Source: QYOJ01 sp964616825 (GTDB taxonomy: Bacteria; Bacteroidota; Bacteroidia; Bacteroidales; FEN-979). Taken from it: a stretch of DNA of 64,000 bases. Location of the stretch: NCBI GenBank assembly GCA_964616825.1, contig CAZTSX010000014.1, forward strand, positions 1 to 64,000, written 5' to 3'. The translations under genes were made by a program, and so were the position numbers. This document shows positions 34,476 to 43,672 of the stretch, piece after piece. Below the pieces are notes generated by a model. The model was not told the origin of the DNA. It was given only the letters and a program-made list of their open reading frames with translations, and did no database searches. Positions within the stretch are counted from its first letter, which is position 1; every line of letters begins with the position of its first letter.

Positions 34476-35885
34476 ATGATACGGCAGTCTTATAAAATCC
34501 TGTTTTCGTTTATATTCCTTTTTATCCTGATTTCAGGCATCGCAGCCCAGCAGGTAACCGTTTCCGGTTCCGCTTCCGGTGCAGAAGGGAAAACGCTAAA
34601 ATTCGTTACATGGGCTGACATGATCACATTCACGGAAGAGTTGGTTGCACAAACTACGATCGATTCATTAGGTAAATTCTCAGTGAGTTTCGAACTTCCT
34701 TCCACATCATATATCGCTTTAGCTATTGATCTTCATAGAGCGGGGCTCTATATGCAACCAGGCATGGTATATCAAATAAAGATCGCACAAATCAACAACA
34801 AAGATAACCTGGAGGTCAATCCGTTCATTCTCTCTGAGGACATGGAGATCAAGTTAGTCAATCCGGGTGAAAACGGACTGAATTTCCGGATCAATACGTA
34901 TAACGATAAATACAATCAGTTCCTGCTGGATCATTTCAATGCACTCTACCATGAACGGAAGAAGAGTTACCTGGATACATTTCAACTGCAGGTCAATGAA
35001 ATCTTTTCTGGGATAGATCTGTCTTATTTTCAGAATTATATGCGTTACAAGACCGCTGGACTGGAGCAACTCGCACACGCAAAAAGTCAGTTCAATCTGG
35101 CCAGTTCATACTTCATCGATCAGCCCATACTTTACAAGAATGTTGAGTACATGCAGTTCTTCAACAATTATTTCACCAAGTACCTTACAGTTACTTCCAA
35201 TATCCTCCGAAAGATTGACCTGATCTCTATAATCAAAGAGCCTGATCCTTATCCTGTTCTGATGAAAAAGTTAGCTGCCGACTCTGTTCTGAAGAATGAG
35301 AGCTTACGGGAGCTGGTGTTGCTAAAAGGGCTCTTCGAACTTTTTTATTCCAAACCGGAACTACAGGAGAACATCATCGGGAGCCTGGCGACGATTCGTC
35401 AGGAAAGTCCGTTCGAGAACAACAGGGTCGTAGCTGAAGATATGTATGATAAAGTCACAAAGCTAAGACCCGGAACAAAAGCGCCGGAGTTTTATCTTCA
35501 GGGACGGGAGACAGAAGGCTGGAAATCGTTGGAGGATCTCAAAGGAAAACCTGTCGTCATGAACTTCTGGACTACTTTTTGCGAAGAGTGCCTTGCTGAA
35601 ATGGAACTTCAGGTTCCCCTCTATGAAAAATACAAAGATGAGGTGGAGTTTGTTAGCATCTGTATCAATAGATATTGGATTCAGATGAACTACTTTGCCA
35701 GGGTCAAACCGGAATTTGCCTGGTGGTTGCTTCATTACTCGGATAACACTGACTTGTTGATTGACTATGAGGTGAAAACATACCCTCTGTATCTGATTAT
35801 TGACAAACATGGGGATACATATCAATTCCCGGCTCCTCCTCCAAGTGAAGGATTGGAACGGGTGATAGAAAGCATTATTCACTAA
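34476..35885 (+). CDS. Secreted thioredoxin-like (TlpA/ResA-type) protein
   Basis: 469 residues from the ATG at 34476 (MIRQSYKILFSFIFLFILISGIAAQ signal peptide). An upstream in-frame ATG at 34452 adds MTLMTSYI, translated from a GACCCTAATGACC-like unit, and is not preferred. The first 320 residues are an unassigned domain (DUF4369-like start). The C-terminal 140 residues are a thioredoxin fold with WTTFCEECLAEM (CxxC) and a cis-Pro region near KTYPLYLIID. Probably a periplasmic thiol oxidoreductase; the redox partner is not evident. Confidence 0.8.
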   Translation: MIRQSYKILFSFIFLFILISGIAAQQVTVSGSASGAEGKTLKFVTWADMITFTEELVAQTTIDSLGKFSVSFELPSTSYIALAIDLHRAGLYMQPGMVYQIKIAQINNKDNLEVNPFILSEDMEIKLVNPGENGLNFRINTYNDKYNQFLLDHFNALYHERKKSYLDTFQLQVNEIFSGIDLSYFQNYMRYKTAGLEQLAHAKSQFNLASSYFIDQPILYKNVEYMQFFNNYFTKYLTVTSNILRKIDLISIIKEPDPYPVLMKKLAADSVLKNESLRELVLLKGLFELFYSKPELQENIIGSLATIRQESPFENNRVVAEDMYDKVTKLRPGTKAPEFYLQGRETEGWKSLEDLKGKPVVMNFWTTFCEECLAEMELQVPLYEKYKDEVEFVSICINRYWIQMNYFARVKPEFAWWLLHYSDNTDLLIDYEVKTYPLYLIIDKHGDTYQFPAPPPSEGLERVIESIIH

Positions 35886-35910
35886 TTGATTCAAAGAAAT
35901 AAAATAGATC

Positions 35911-38900
35911 ATGCTTGGTTTTGTAAAAAAAATGTTGGGGAGTAAATCTGAAAGGGACATTAAGGAGATTCAACCAATCGTTGAGAAGACCCTGGAGATC
36001 TACCCAACACTAAAGGGACTGTCGAATGATGAACTGAGGGCTATGACAGGTGAGTTCAAGAAGCGGATCAATGCATACCTGGTTGAGAAGGAGAAAGAGA
36101 TCGAGGCATTGAAAGTTGAGATTGACTCTGAAGATGTGGCAATTGAGGAGAAAGAGAAGCTTTACGCAACGCTGGATAAACTGGATAAGGAGAGCTATGA
36201 ACTCACACAGGAAATACTCAATGAGATTCTTCCTGAAGTTTTTTCTGTAATGCGGGAAACTTCTCGCCGGTTTGTGGAGAAAGAATACCTGGAGGTGACG
36301 GCTACCGAAATGGACCGGGAGCTTGCTGCCACAAAAGAGAGTGTTGAGATTATTGGTGACAAAGCGCGCTATCATAGCTCCTGGATGGCTGGTGGGAACA
36401 TGATCCGATGGGATATGGTGCACTACGAATGCCAGTTGGGTGGTGGGATCGTCTTGCATGAGGGGAAAATCGCTGAGATGGCAACCGGAGAGGGAAAAAC
36501 CCTGGTGGCGACGTTACCCGTCTATCTCAATGCCCTTCCCGGGAAAGGAGTCCATATTGTAACTGTCAACGATTACCTTGCCAGACGTGACTCGGAATGG
36601 ATGGGAACATTGTATGAATTTCATGGACTGAAGGTTGATTGCATCGACAAGCATGAACCCAATTCCGATGCCCGCAGGCAAGCTTATCTGGCCGATGTCA
36701 CATTCGGCACCAATAATGAGTTCGGATTCGATTACCTGCGCGATAACATGACGAGTTTACCCGAAGAGCTGGTGCAGCGTGAACATAATTATGTCATCGT
36801 GGATGAGGTTGATTCCGTGTTGATCGACGATGCAAGAACTCCGCTGATCATCTCCGGACCCACACCCAAAGGCGAGAACCAGCTTTTTGATAACCTGAAA
36901 CCACAGGTAACCAAGTTGTACAATGCACAGCGTAACCTGGTCAATAAATTGCTGGCAGAAGCGAAAAGTCTGGCATCCCAGCCAGATACCCAGGATAACG
37001 TGAAGAAAATGGGCGACCAACTATTGCGCTGCCATCACGGACTGCCAAAACACAAACCCGTGATCAAATACCTCAGTGAACCCGGGATGAAAGCATTGAT
37101 GCAGAAAACGCAGAACTTCTACATGCAGGAGCAGTCGAAGAACATGCATATCATCGATGATGAGCTCTTTTTCGTGATTGATGAGAAAAATAACACGATT
37201 GAGCTGACGGAGAAAGGGATCGATCTGTTGACCGAATCTTACGAGGAGGCCAATTTCTATATTCTGCCTGATATTGGGTCAGAGCTGGCTGAGCTGGATA
37301 ACCAGGACCTGAAGGATTCTGATCTGATTGAAAAGAAGAATGTGTTGATGCGTGATTATTCCATCAAATCGGAACGGGTTCATACAGTTAACCAGTTACT
37401 GAAAGCTTATGCACTGTTTGAAAAGGACGTTGAATATGTGGTGATGGAGAACAAAGTGAAGATCGTTGATGAGCAAACAGGCCGTATCCTGGAGGGCAGA
37501 CGGTATTCTGATGGACTTCACCAGGCTATTGAGGCCAAGGAGAACGTGAAGATAGAAGCGGCAACCCAGACCTATGCCACCATCACCTTGCAGAACTACT
37601 TCCGGATGTATAACAAACTGGCCGGGATGACAGGTACTGCTGAAACCGAAGCAGGTGAATTGTGGGATATTTATAAGCTGGATGTGATTGTAATCCCAAC
37701 CAACAGATTGATCGTCCGGGATGACCGGGAAGACCTGGTATATAAAACCAAAAGGGAGAAGTTCAATGCCTTAATAGAAGAGATTAAAGATTTGGTGGAT
37801 CATGGCAGGCCGGTGCTGGTAGGAACGACATCAGTCGAGACTTCGGAGCTTCTCAGTCGGATGCTAAAACGAGTCAATATTCCGCACAATGTGCTGAACG
37901 CAAAATTGCACGCTAAGGAGGCGGATATTGTGGCTGAAGCCGGAAAGCCTGGTACGGTAACGATCGCTACCAACATGGCTGGCCGGGGTACTGATATCAA
38001 ACTTGGCCCGGGTGTGAAGGAGGCAGGTGGCTTGGCAATTATTGGTACGGAACGGCATGAATCCAGGCGGGTCGACAGACAGCTAAGAGGTCGCTCAGGA
38101 CGGCAGGGAGACCCGGGCAGCTCCCAGTTTTTTGTCTCCCTGGAAGATGACCTGATGCGAATGTTCGGATCTGAACGGATCGCAAAGATCATGGACAGCA
38201 TGGGAATCGAAGATGGCGAAGTGATTCAGCATGGCATGATCTCCAAATCGATTGAGCGTGCCCAGAAAAAAGTTGAGGAGAACAACTTCGGCATCCGGAA
38301 ACGGCTGCTTGAATATGATGATGTGATGAACATCCAGCGGGAGGCTATTTATAAGAAACGCCACCACGCCCTCTTTGGAGACCGGTTGGCTGTCGATATC
38401 GCCAACATGATCTACGATGTATGTGAAGCCTCATCCATGGATTATCAGGACAATAAAGATTACGAAGGACTCAAAATGGAACTCCTGAAAGAGTTTGCAA
38501 CCGAATGTCCGGTTTCAGAGAAGGAATTCGAAACAATGAACAGTGACGATCTTACAAACATCGTTTATGAGACTGCTTACAAACGTTATAAGAATAAAAA
38601 TGCAAGCATTGCCGAACGGGTTTTTCCAGTTGTTAAAAGTGTACTGGAAAATGAAAGCCAATATGAGAATATCGCTGTTCCGATTACAGATGGCCTGAAA
38701 ACGATGCAGGTGGTTGCCAATCTGAAGAAAGCTTATGAAGACAAGGGGAAAGAGGTAGTGCTTTCCATCGAGAAAGGTGTAGTGCTTGGAATGATTGACA
38801 ATGCATGGAAAGACCACCTGCGGGAAATGGATGACCTGAAGCAATCGGTTCAGAACGCAGCGTATGAACAGAAAGATCCGTTGCTGATCTATAAGTTTGA

Positions 38901-39195
38901 ATCATTTGAACTCTTCAAGTCAATGATGATGCGGACAAACAGGGAGATAATCTCTTTCCTGATTATGTGTGACGTACCAATGCAAGCTGATAATGTGCAG
39001 GAGGCCCAGACACGTAAACTGGATCGCCAGCGGTTGAAAGAAGAGCGCTCAGACCTCTTGTCGCAGGCACATTCCAATACACAGGAACGTGGCAGGCCGC
39101 AGCCCATAAAGGTCGAGAAGAAAGTCGGACGCAATGAACCCTGCCCCTGTGGTAGCGGCAAAAAATATAAGCACTGCCACGGTAAGGCAAGTTAA
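35911..39195 (+). CDS. secA: Preprotein translocase ATPase SecA
   Basis: 1094 residues, about 190 longer than E. coli SecA, as is common in Bacteroidota. EMATGEGKTLV (Walker A), YVIVDEVDSVLIDDARTPLIISG (DEAD/Walker B region), the crosslinking-domain insertion after GPTPKGENQLFDNL, GMTGTAETEAGELW, GRGTDIKLGPGV and RGRSGRQGDPGSSQFF are all in order. The C-terminus is a SEC-C zinc motif, VGRNEPCPCGSGKKYKHCHG. Drives Sec export, including the leaders of the T9SS cargoes here. Confidence 0.97.
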   Translation: MLGFVKKMLGSKSERDIKEIQPIVEKTLEIYPTLKGLSNDELRAMTGEFKKRINAYLVEKEKEIEALKVEIDSEDVAIEEKEKLYATLDKLDKESYELTQEILNEILPEVFSVMRETSRRFVEKEYLEVTATEMDRELAATKESVEIIGDKARYHSSWMAGGNMIRWDMVHYECQLGGGIVLHEGKIAEMATGEGKTLVATLPVYLNALPGKGVHIVTVNDYLARRDSEWMGTLYEFHGLKVDCIDKHEPNSDARRQAYLADVTFGTNNEFGFDYLRDNMTSLPEELVQREHNYVIVDEVDSVLIDDARTPLIISGPTPKGENQLFDNLKPQVTKLYNAQRNLVNKLLAEAKSLASQPDTQDNVKKMGDQLLRCHHGLPKHKPVIKYLSEPGMKALMQKTQNFYMQEQSKNMHIIDDELFFVIDEKNNTIELTEKGIDLLTESYEEANFYILPDIGSELAELDNQDLKDSDLIEKKNVLMRDYSIKSERVHTVNQLLKAYALFEKDVEYVVMENKVKIVDEQTGRILEGRRYSDGLHQAIEAKENVKIEAATQTYATITLQNYFRMYNKLAGMTGTAETEAGELWDIYKLDVIVIPTNRLIVRDDREDLVYKTKREKFNALIEEIKDLVDHGRPVLVGTTSVETSELLSRMLKRVNIPHNVLNAKLHAKEADIVAEAGKPGTVTIATNMAGRGTDIKLGPGVKEAGGLAIIGTERHESRRVDRQLRGRSGRQGDPGSSQFFVSLEDDLMRMFGSERIAKIMDSMGIEDGEVIQHGMISKSIERAQKKVEENNFGIRKRLLEYDDVMNIQREAIYKKRHHALFGDRLAVDIANMIYDVCEASSMDYQDNKDYEGLKMELLKEFATECPVSEKEFETMNSDDLTNIVYETAYKRYKNKNASIAERVFPVVKSVLENESQYENIAVPITDGLKTMQVVANLKKAYEDKGKEVVLSIEKGVVLGMIDNAWKDHLREMDDLKQSVQNAAYEQKDPLLIYKFESFELFKSMMMRTNREIISFLIMCDVPMQADNVQEAQTRKLDRQRLKEERSDLLSQAHSNTQERGRPQPIKVEKKVGRNEPCPCGSGKKYKHCHGKAS

Positions 39196-39224
39196 TTTAC
39201 GATTAACGATTAACGATTCACGAA
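39196..39224. repeat. 7-nt tandem repeat directly after the secA stop
   Basis: Three copies of ATTAACG-type units starting at the base after the secA stop codon. Confidence 0.65.
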
Positions 39225-39324
39225 AATATCTCCTATGAAATATCCATACAAACATTGTTCATATCAACCGGAATGATAATAATGGATATTCCATTTGACC
39301 ATTAAAATCAAAAATTATTATCAA

Positions 39325-40029
39325 ATGAAATACAACCGAATCCTCCTCAAGCTCTCCGGCGAAGCTCTCGAAGGCTCACAAGGCAATGGAATTGACTCGC
39401 AAAGGCTGGCTACTTATGCCGCCGAGATAAAAACCATCAACAATGAAAATGTTCAGGTTGCTATCGTGATTGGTGGCGGGAATATCTTCAGGGGTCTGAA
39501 GGGCATGGAAGATGGATTTGATCGTGTGCAGGGAGACTATATGGGCATGCTCGCAACCATCATCAATTCAATGGCAGTTCAGGATGCACTCGCAAAACTT
39601 GGTGTCAAATCCAAACTCCTTGGAGGCATTGCCATCGACCCTGTTTGTGAACGCATGAGTAGCAATCTGGCGATCGAATACCTGGAACAGGGGTATGTTG
39701 CCATCATCAGCGGAGGAACCGGTAATCCCTATTTCACTACCGATACCGCTTCAGCTCTTCGAGCCGTGGAGATCAAAGCCGATGCTATCCTCAAAGGGAC
39801 ACGAGTCGATGGCGTCTATACCGCCGATCCTGAAAAAGATCCTTCAGCTACCAAATACGATATTCTAAGTTTCGACGAAGCCTATAACAAAGAGCTGAAG
39901 ATCATGGACCTCACTGCGTTTACCCTTTGCAAAGAGAATAACCTCCCAATTGTTGTGTTCGACATGAATAAAGCCGGAAATCTGAAGAAAGTTGTGATGG
40001 GGGAGAAGGTTGGAACCCTGATGAAATAA
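39325..40029 (+). CDS. pyrH: UMP kinase
   Basis: 234 residues from the ATG at 39325 (MKYNRILLKLSGEALEG); an in-frame TTG at 39295 only adds an unconserved extension. Amino-acid-kinase fold: LLKLSGEAL, VIGGGNIFRG, DYMGMLATIINSMAVQDAL and GTGNPYFTTDTASALRA are the UMP-kinase motifs. Phosphorylates UMP to UDP. In many bacteria frr follows directly; here frr is 3 kb away, beyond hicAB and two genes on the other strand. Confidence 0.95.
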   Translation: MKYNRILLKLSGEALEGSQGNGIDSQRLATYAAEIKTINNENVQVAIVIGGGNIFRGLKGMEDGFDRVQGDYMGMLATIINSMAVQDALAKLGVKSKLLGGIAIDPVCERMSSNLAIEYLEQGYVAIISGGTGNPYFTTDTASALRAVEIKADAILKGTRVDGVYTADPEKDPSATKYDILSFDEAYNKELKIMDLTAFTLCKENNLPIVVFDMNKAGNLKKVVMGEKVGTLMK

Positions 40030-40109
40030 TTGCGCATGATTGCCACTATTGCCATTATTGCGCAATCTTGTGCAATCGAAAATCATGTGCAATCCTGTGC
40101 AATCGAAAT
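40030..40109. repeat. ATTGCCA and TGTGCAATC quasi-repeats between pyrH and hicB
   Basis: Three ATTGCCACT/ATTGCCATT units, then two to three TGTGCAATC units of 10-11 nt. The array begins at the pyrH stop and also encodes the last residues of HicB (IAQDCT). Confidence 0.75.
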
Positions 40110-40478
40110 GTCGATCTCTGCTAACTCTTTTCCCAGCTTCTTTATCCCCTGAATGATCCGTTCGGTTTGTTTGGTAGAGGGCGTTTTTATCCCGTGTGTA
40201 TATTGAGCTAACAGACTCTGATTCATTCCTATAAATTTAGCAAAAGCTTTCGCGTTTAATACTTTATAGAAAGTGAAAAATTGCGGTATATCAAGTATGA
40301 TCTTCAGATCTTGCTCTGTAATCTCTTTCCCAGACTCTTCAAAATAGAAATTCAATGCCTCAACCAGGTTCTTTCTTAGTTCATGAAACGTTTCACCGGT
40401 AGTAACAACTGCATACTTTTTTGCATACCCGGAAAACCCCGTATTTGTTTTTTCAGCAACTATCTCAATGTTTTTCAT
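40083..40478 (-). CDS. hicB: HicB-type antitoxin
   Basis: 131 residues from the ATG at 40478 (MKNIEIVAEKTNTGFSGYA). N-terminal HicB RNase-H-like domain (residues 1-60, VVTTGETFHELRKNLVEALNFYFEE) and a C-terminal helix-turn-helix (KFIGMNQSLLAQYTHGIKTPSTKQTERI). Neutralises HicA and probably represses the pair. An ATG at 40505 inside hicA is possible but adds nothing conserved. The last six residues derive from a repeat. Confidence 0.85.
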   Translation of the reverse strand: MKNIEIVAEKTNTGFSGYAKKYAVVTTGETFHELRKNLVEALNFYFEESGKEITEQDLKIILDIPQFFTFYKVLNAKAFAKFIGMNQSLLAQYTHGIKTPSTKQTERIIQGIKKLGKELAEIDISIAQDCT

Positions 40479-40488
40479 GTCTGATTTC

Positions 40489-40674
40489 TTATCTGATTCC
40501 AGCATCTTTAAGGATCTTCCTACACAATCCAGATCCTACCTCTTTGCTGCCATGACTCGGCACAACTAAAGTCCCGTCTTTTTTGGGATGAATCATTTTA
40601 AGATGGCTTCCTTTTTGAGATTTGATAGTCCAACCCTCCTTTAGCAATAACCTGATCAGTTCGTTTGATTTCAT
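40489..40674 (-). CDS. hicA: HicA-type mRNA interferase toxin
   Basis: 61 residues from the ATG at 40674 (MKSNELIRLLLKEGWTIKSQ). dsRBD-like fold; His24 in KGSHLKMIHP is the catalytic histidine of the GSH motif and VVPSHGSKEVGSGLCRKILKDAG is the conserved second half. Predicted to cleave mRNA when free of HicB. It precedes hicB in the usual toxin-first order, 10 nt apart. Confidence 0.88.
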   Translation of the reverse strand: MKSNELIRLLLKEGWTIKSQKGSHLKMIHPKKDGTLVVPSHGSKEVGSGLCRKILKDAGIR

Positions 40675-40676
40675 CA

Positions 40677-40708
40677 CAAAAGTAATAAATATATTACTTA
40701 ATTACAAA
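40677..40708 (-). promoter_or_regulatory. Promoter of hicAB with an inverted-repeat operator
   Basis: Minus strand: TTTG (40708-40705), a 20-nt spacer, TACTTTTG (40684-40677). An inverted repeat AGTAATA-N4-TATTACT at 40681-40698 overlaps the -7 box, a good candidate HicB operator. The box ends 2 nt before the hicA ATG. Confidence 0.65.
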
Positions 40709-40865
40709 TTTTCTTTTGCATTAATCGGGTTTAGAAGGAAAAGGTTATACTGGAAGGGTGAAATTCTTATTTTTCAGGGAATGGTCTACGGTTTTGATAG
40801 GGGTGGAGAAAGTTCTAGTTCAGTAACATTACTACGATTGCTCTCATTCCTATTGTCTTATTTTC

Positions 40866-40940
40866 CCTTAATGACCTTAATGACCTTAATGACTAATGAC
40901 AGTATTTCCGTATTACTGTTTGACCGTATTACCGTATAAC
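40866..40940. repeat. GACCTTAAT and GACCGTAT quasi-repeats at the end of the sugar MFS gene
   Basis: Two to three copies of a 9-nt GACCTTAAT unit, then GACCGTAT/TACCGTAT units of 8 nt. On the minus strand the second array starts right after the TAG stop of the MFS gene. Confidence 0.75.
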
Positions 40941-42091
40941 TACTTTTTCAGCGTGATCAACGCCACTATCAGCAGGTAAAACATACACACAATCAACACC
41001 GACATCCCGGCCACGGTTCCGCTGATATCGGTAATCCAACCCATCAGCAGGGGAATAACAGCTCCTCCACAGATCGCCATCATCATCAGTCCGGAGATTT
41101 CGTTAGTGCGAGTGGGGAACTTCTCTACCGTGATAGAAAAAACCAACGGCCAGATGTTGGCTATCGCCAGTCCGATAACAAAAACCAGGATCCACGCCAT
41201 AAAATGAGCTGTAGAGAAGAGGATGATCATCAGGGCAATGATTCCAAGGATGGATGTCCAGATAAAGAATTTCCGTGCAGACAACTTCGTGAGCAGGATA
41301 GCTCCCATAAACGTACCCAGCATACGGCCGAAGAAGTAAACACTCCGGCCAGACTCTGCTGCAATCTCTTCCATCCCAAAATGCTTGATCAGGAACTGCC
41401 CGGAGTTAGAGTTGAATCCCACATCCACACCTACAACCACAAAAATCGATAGCACCATCAACAGGATAAACCCATTGCTCAACAACTTGAAGGCGGAACC
41501 AAACGTAACACTCTGTCCTTCCTGCTTTCGTTCTTCAACCTTGATGCTGCCAAGCCAGAGAACAGAGATGATAGAGACAATACCAAATACCAGGAAGATC
41601 AATTTCCAGTCACCAAACTGAATCGCAAATAACCCTGCCAGCGGTGCTCCGATCATCGATCCGACAGCCTTGATGAATTGGGAAAAACTCATGAAACTGG
41701 ATATCCGATTGCCAGGAACAACATCTACCAGCAATGGATTGGCAGAGACCTGGACAATGGTGTTCCCGATCCCCAGCAAAGCAAATCCGGCCAGGACAGT
41801 TCCAAATGAGTAGACGAAGAAGGGGAGGAGCATCCCGATGGCGGTAATTCCCATGCCCATATTTAACATGTGGCGTTTCCCGATCCGGGCTTGAAGGATT
41901 CCGGTAGGCACCGAAAGAAGTAAAAACCACAGAAAAGCGGCTGAAGGGATCAGTTGTCCCATGGTCGCACTGAGGTCCATGTCTTTGCTCACGCGATCAA
42001 CGCCAATACCTACCAGGTCGACAAAACTCATGACAATAAACGACATCAACACGGGAAGCAGGTGGGAGTAGTTAAGTTTTTTTGTTTCCAT
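40940..42091 (-). CDS. MFS sugar transporter (FucP/NagP-like)
   Basis: 383 residues, about 12 membrane segments. The N-terminal VMSFVDLVGIGVDRVSKDM and PTGILQARIGKRHMLNMGM segments resemble the fucose/glucose/N-acetylglucosamine permeases of the FHS family. It lies 9 nt downstream of a ROK kinase gene on the same strand, so the two form an uptake-and-phosphorylation pair. The sugar is unknown; an amino sugar or glucose would fit the GH20 enzyme 2.8 kb away. Confidence 0.8.
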   Translation of the reverse strand: METKKLNYSHLLPVLMSFIVMSFVDLVGIGVDRVSKDMDLSATMGQLIPSAAFLWFLLLSVPTGILQARIGKRHMLNMGMGITAIGMLLPFFVYSFGTVLAGFALLGIGNTIVQVSANPLLVDVVPGNRISSFMSFSQFIKAVGSMIGAPLAGLFAIQFGDWKLIFLVFGIVSIISVLWLGSIKVEERKQEGQSVTFGSAFKLLSNGFILLMVLSIFVVVGVDVGFNSNSGQFLIKHFGMEEIAAESGRSVYFFGRMLGTFMGAILLTKLSARKFFIWTSILGIIALMIILFSTAHFMAWILVFVIGLAIANIWPLVFSITVEKFPTRTNEISGLMMMAICGGAVIPLLMGWITDISGTVAGMSVLIVCMFYLLIVALITLKK

Positions 42092-42100
42092 ACACGGATC

Positions 42101-43033
42101 TTATTTTGTTGAGATGAATGGCAATTTCGAATAGAACGATTCATCGGTCAGACGGGCACTCCCAGCAATGGCCGCGTATTCACCAAGTGCGGAAAGAAAA
42201 ACTTTCGAATAGCAATGGTCTCTGTTCAATGCCTGGCGGAAAGGTTCTTCAAACAACTCATACCCTCTGGAAATGTTTCCCCCGATCGTCAGGCAGTCGG
42301 CCCTGAACTTCACCAGCCACGGGGCCAGGAAGCTTCCGAGGTTTTCTCCAAACTCCGTAAAGATAGCTCTGACATCAGGATTGACAAGCGCTTCCTCCGA
42401 CATCTCCCTGACTCCACCACTGTCCCGCGAAAATCGGTTTTCATAAACACGCTTGAACCATCGCGATGAGAAATGATCATCCGCATTGCTCTCTCCGAAA
42501 GGCAGATGATAAACACAGCCGGCTTCAGGGACATCATCTCCTTTTTCTACAGGAATCCCATCATTCAGGAATGCAGAACCGAAACCAGTCCCGAGAGTGA
42601 TGACGACCGTTCTCCGGCAGTTGGAAGCACGACCCAGCCACGCCTCTCCGACAGCAAAACAGGAGGCGTCGTTGAGAAAACGAACGGATATATTTTCTGG
42701 CAGATCCAGTCGCTTGCGGATCTCATCTCTTACATTGATGTTGTATAAATTGTCATACTTTTTCACACCTTCAAACAGGGCTAAACCAGTTGGGTAGTGA
42801 AAAGGCCCCGGCATGGCAAACCCAATACCCGATAAACTTCCTTCAGGGAGCTGAATGATTACCTCATGAAGAGAAGCTGCCCATGTTGTGAGGATTTCAT
42901 CTGCAGTACCATGACAATCGACCGGTTTCCGACAGGTCAGGTGTTTAAGGATCTCCTTGCGTTGAAGATCAACTCCCATGCTTGTGATGTGACTGCCGCC
43001 AATATCTACTCCGATAACGATCTGGTTATTCAT
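42101..43033 (-). CDS. ROK-family sugar kinase without the zinc motif
   Basis: 310 residues. GVDIGGSHI (phosphate 1), GFAMPGPF, FLNDASCFAVGEAWLG (catalytic Asp in LNDA) and ITLGTGFGSAFLNDG are the ROK/hexokinase-fold motifs. After PEAGCVYHLPFGESNADDHFSSRWF I find no CxCGxxGC zinc cluster that most ROK proteins have. Likely a glucokinase or N-acetylhexosamine kinase acting with the MFS permease gene 9 nt downstream. No DNA-binding domain, so it is a kinase and not a NagC-like repressor. Confidence 0.8.
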   Translation of the reverse strand: MNNQIVIGVDIGGSHITSMGVDLQRKEILKHLTCRKPVDCHGTADEILTTWAASLHEVIIQLPEGSLSGIGFAMPGPFHYPTGLALFEGVKKYDNLYNINVRDEIRKRLDLPENISVRFLNDASCFAVGEAWLGRASNCRRTVVITLGTGFGSAFLNDGIPVEKGDDVPEAGCVYHLPFGESNADDHFSSRWFKRVYENRFSRDSGGVREMSEEALVNPDVRAIFTEFGENLGSFLAPWLVKFRADCLTIGGNISRGYELFEEPFRQALNRDHCYSKVFLSALGEYAAIAGSARLTDESFYSKLPFISTK

Positions 43034-43054
43034 GGTTCGTTAAGCAAAAATATT

Positions 43055-43062
43055 TATTTTTG
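43055..43062 (+). promoter_or_regulatory. -7 box for frr
   Basis: TATTTTTG (TAnnTTTG), 26 nt before the frr ATG in the divergent spacer with the ROK gene. It implies frr has its own promoter now that it is separated from pyrH. Confidence 0.45.
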
Positions 43063-43088
43063 TAATACCACCAACTCAAAATGCCGTT

Positions 43089-43652
43089 ATGACTGAGGAA
43101 ACAGAATTTGCACTGGAGGAGGCCCGTGAAGGGATGCAACTTACTATTTCACATCTGGAAAAGGAGTTTCAAAAGATCCGTGCAGGAAAAGCCAGCCCGA
43201 TGATGCTTGAGGGCGTGAAGATCGACTATTATGGGGTAATGACACCCATTGAGCAGACAGCCAACATCAGCACTCCAGATGCTCGTCAGATCATCGTGCA
43301 GCCATGGGATAAGAACATACTTGGATCGCTGGAAAAGGCGATCATGGCGGCAAACCTTGGCTTCAACCCGAAAAACGAAGGAGAGATTCTGCGGATCGTG
43401 GTACCCCCTCTTACTGAGGAGCGGCGACGTGATCTGGTTAAAAAAGCAAAGGCAGAAGCTGAAAATGCTAAGATCAGCATCCGGAATATCCGTCGGACCG
43501 GAAACGATACTGCCAAACAGCTGAAAAAAGATGGCATACCGGAAGACGAAGCAGACAAACTGGAATCCGACATTCAGAAGCTTACAGATGAGTTTACATC
43601 AAACGTAGATACCCTTCTCGATTCCAAGGAGAAGGATATCATGACTGTGTAA
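43089..43652 (+). CDS. frr: Ribosome recycling factor
   Basis: 187 residues, normal length. HLEKEFQKIRAGKASPMMLEGVKIDYYGVMTPIEQ at the N-terminus and EERRRDLVKKAKAEAENAKISIRNIRRTGNDTAKQL in the helical bundle are signatures. Splits post-termination ribosomes with EF-G. A DUF5674-like gene follows after 20 nt. Confidence 0.96.
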   Translation: MTEETEFALEEAREGMQLTISHLEKEFQKIRAGKASPMMLEGVKIDYYGVMTPIEQTANISTPDARQIIVQPWDKNILGSLEKAIMAANLGFNPKNEGEILRIVVPPLTEERRRDLVKKAKAEAENAKISIRNIRRTGNDTAKQLKKDGIPEDEADKLESDIQKLTDEFTSNVDTLLDSKEKDIMTV

Positions 43653-43672
43653 CTCAACTTTATTCTATCTCC

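Noticed and set aside
40622..40939. Plus-strand frame of 105 codons over the hicA promoter
   Set aside because: It runs through the hicAB promoter and the GACCTTAAT repeats and has no conserved sequence; the 262-bp spacer holds only the promoter/operator and repeats.
42553..42570. CATTCAGGAATGCAGA in the ROK gene as a copy of the 26612 repeat
   Set aside because: It encodes the conserved AFLNDG segment without length change; probably chance.
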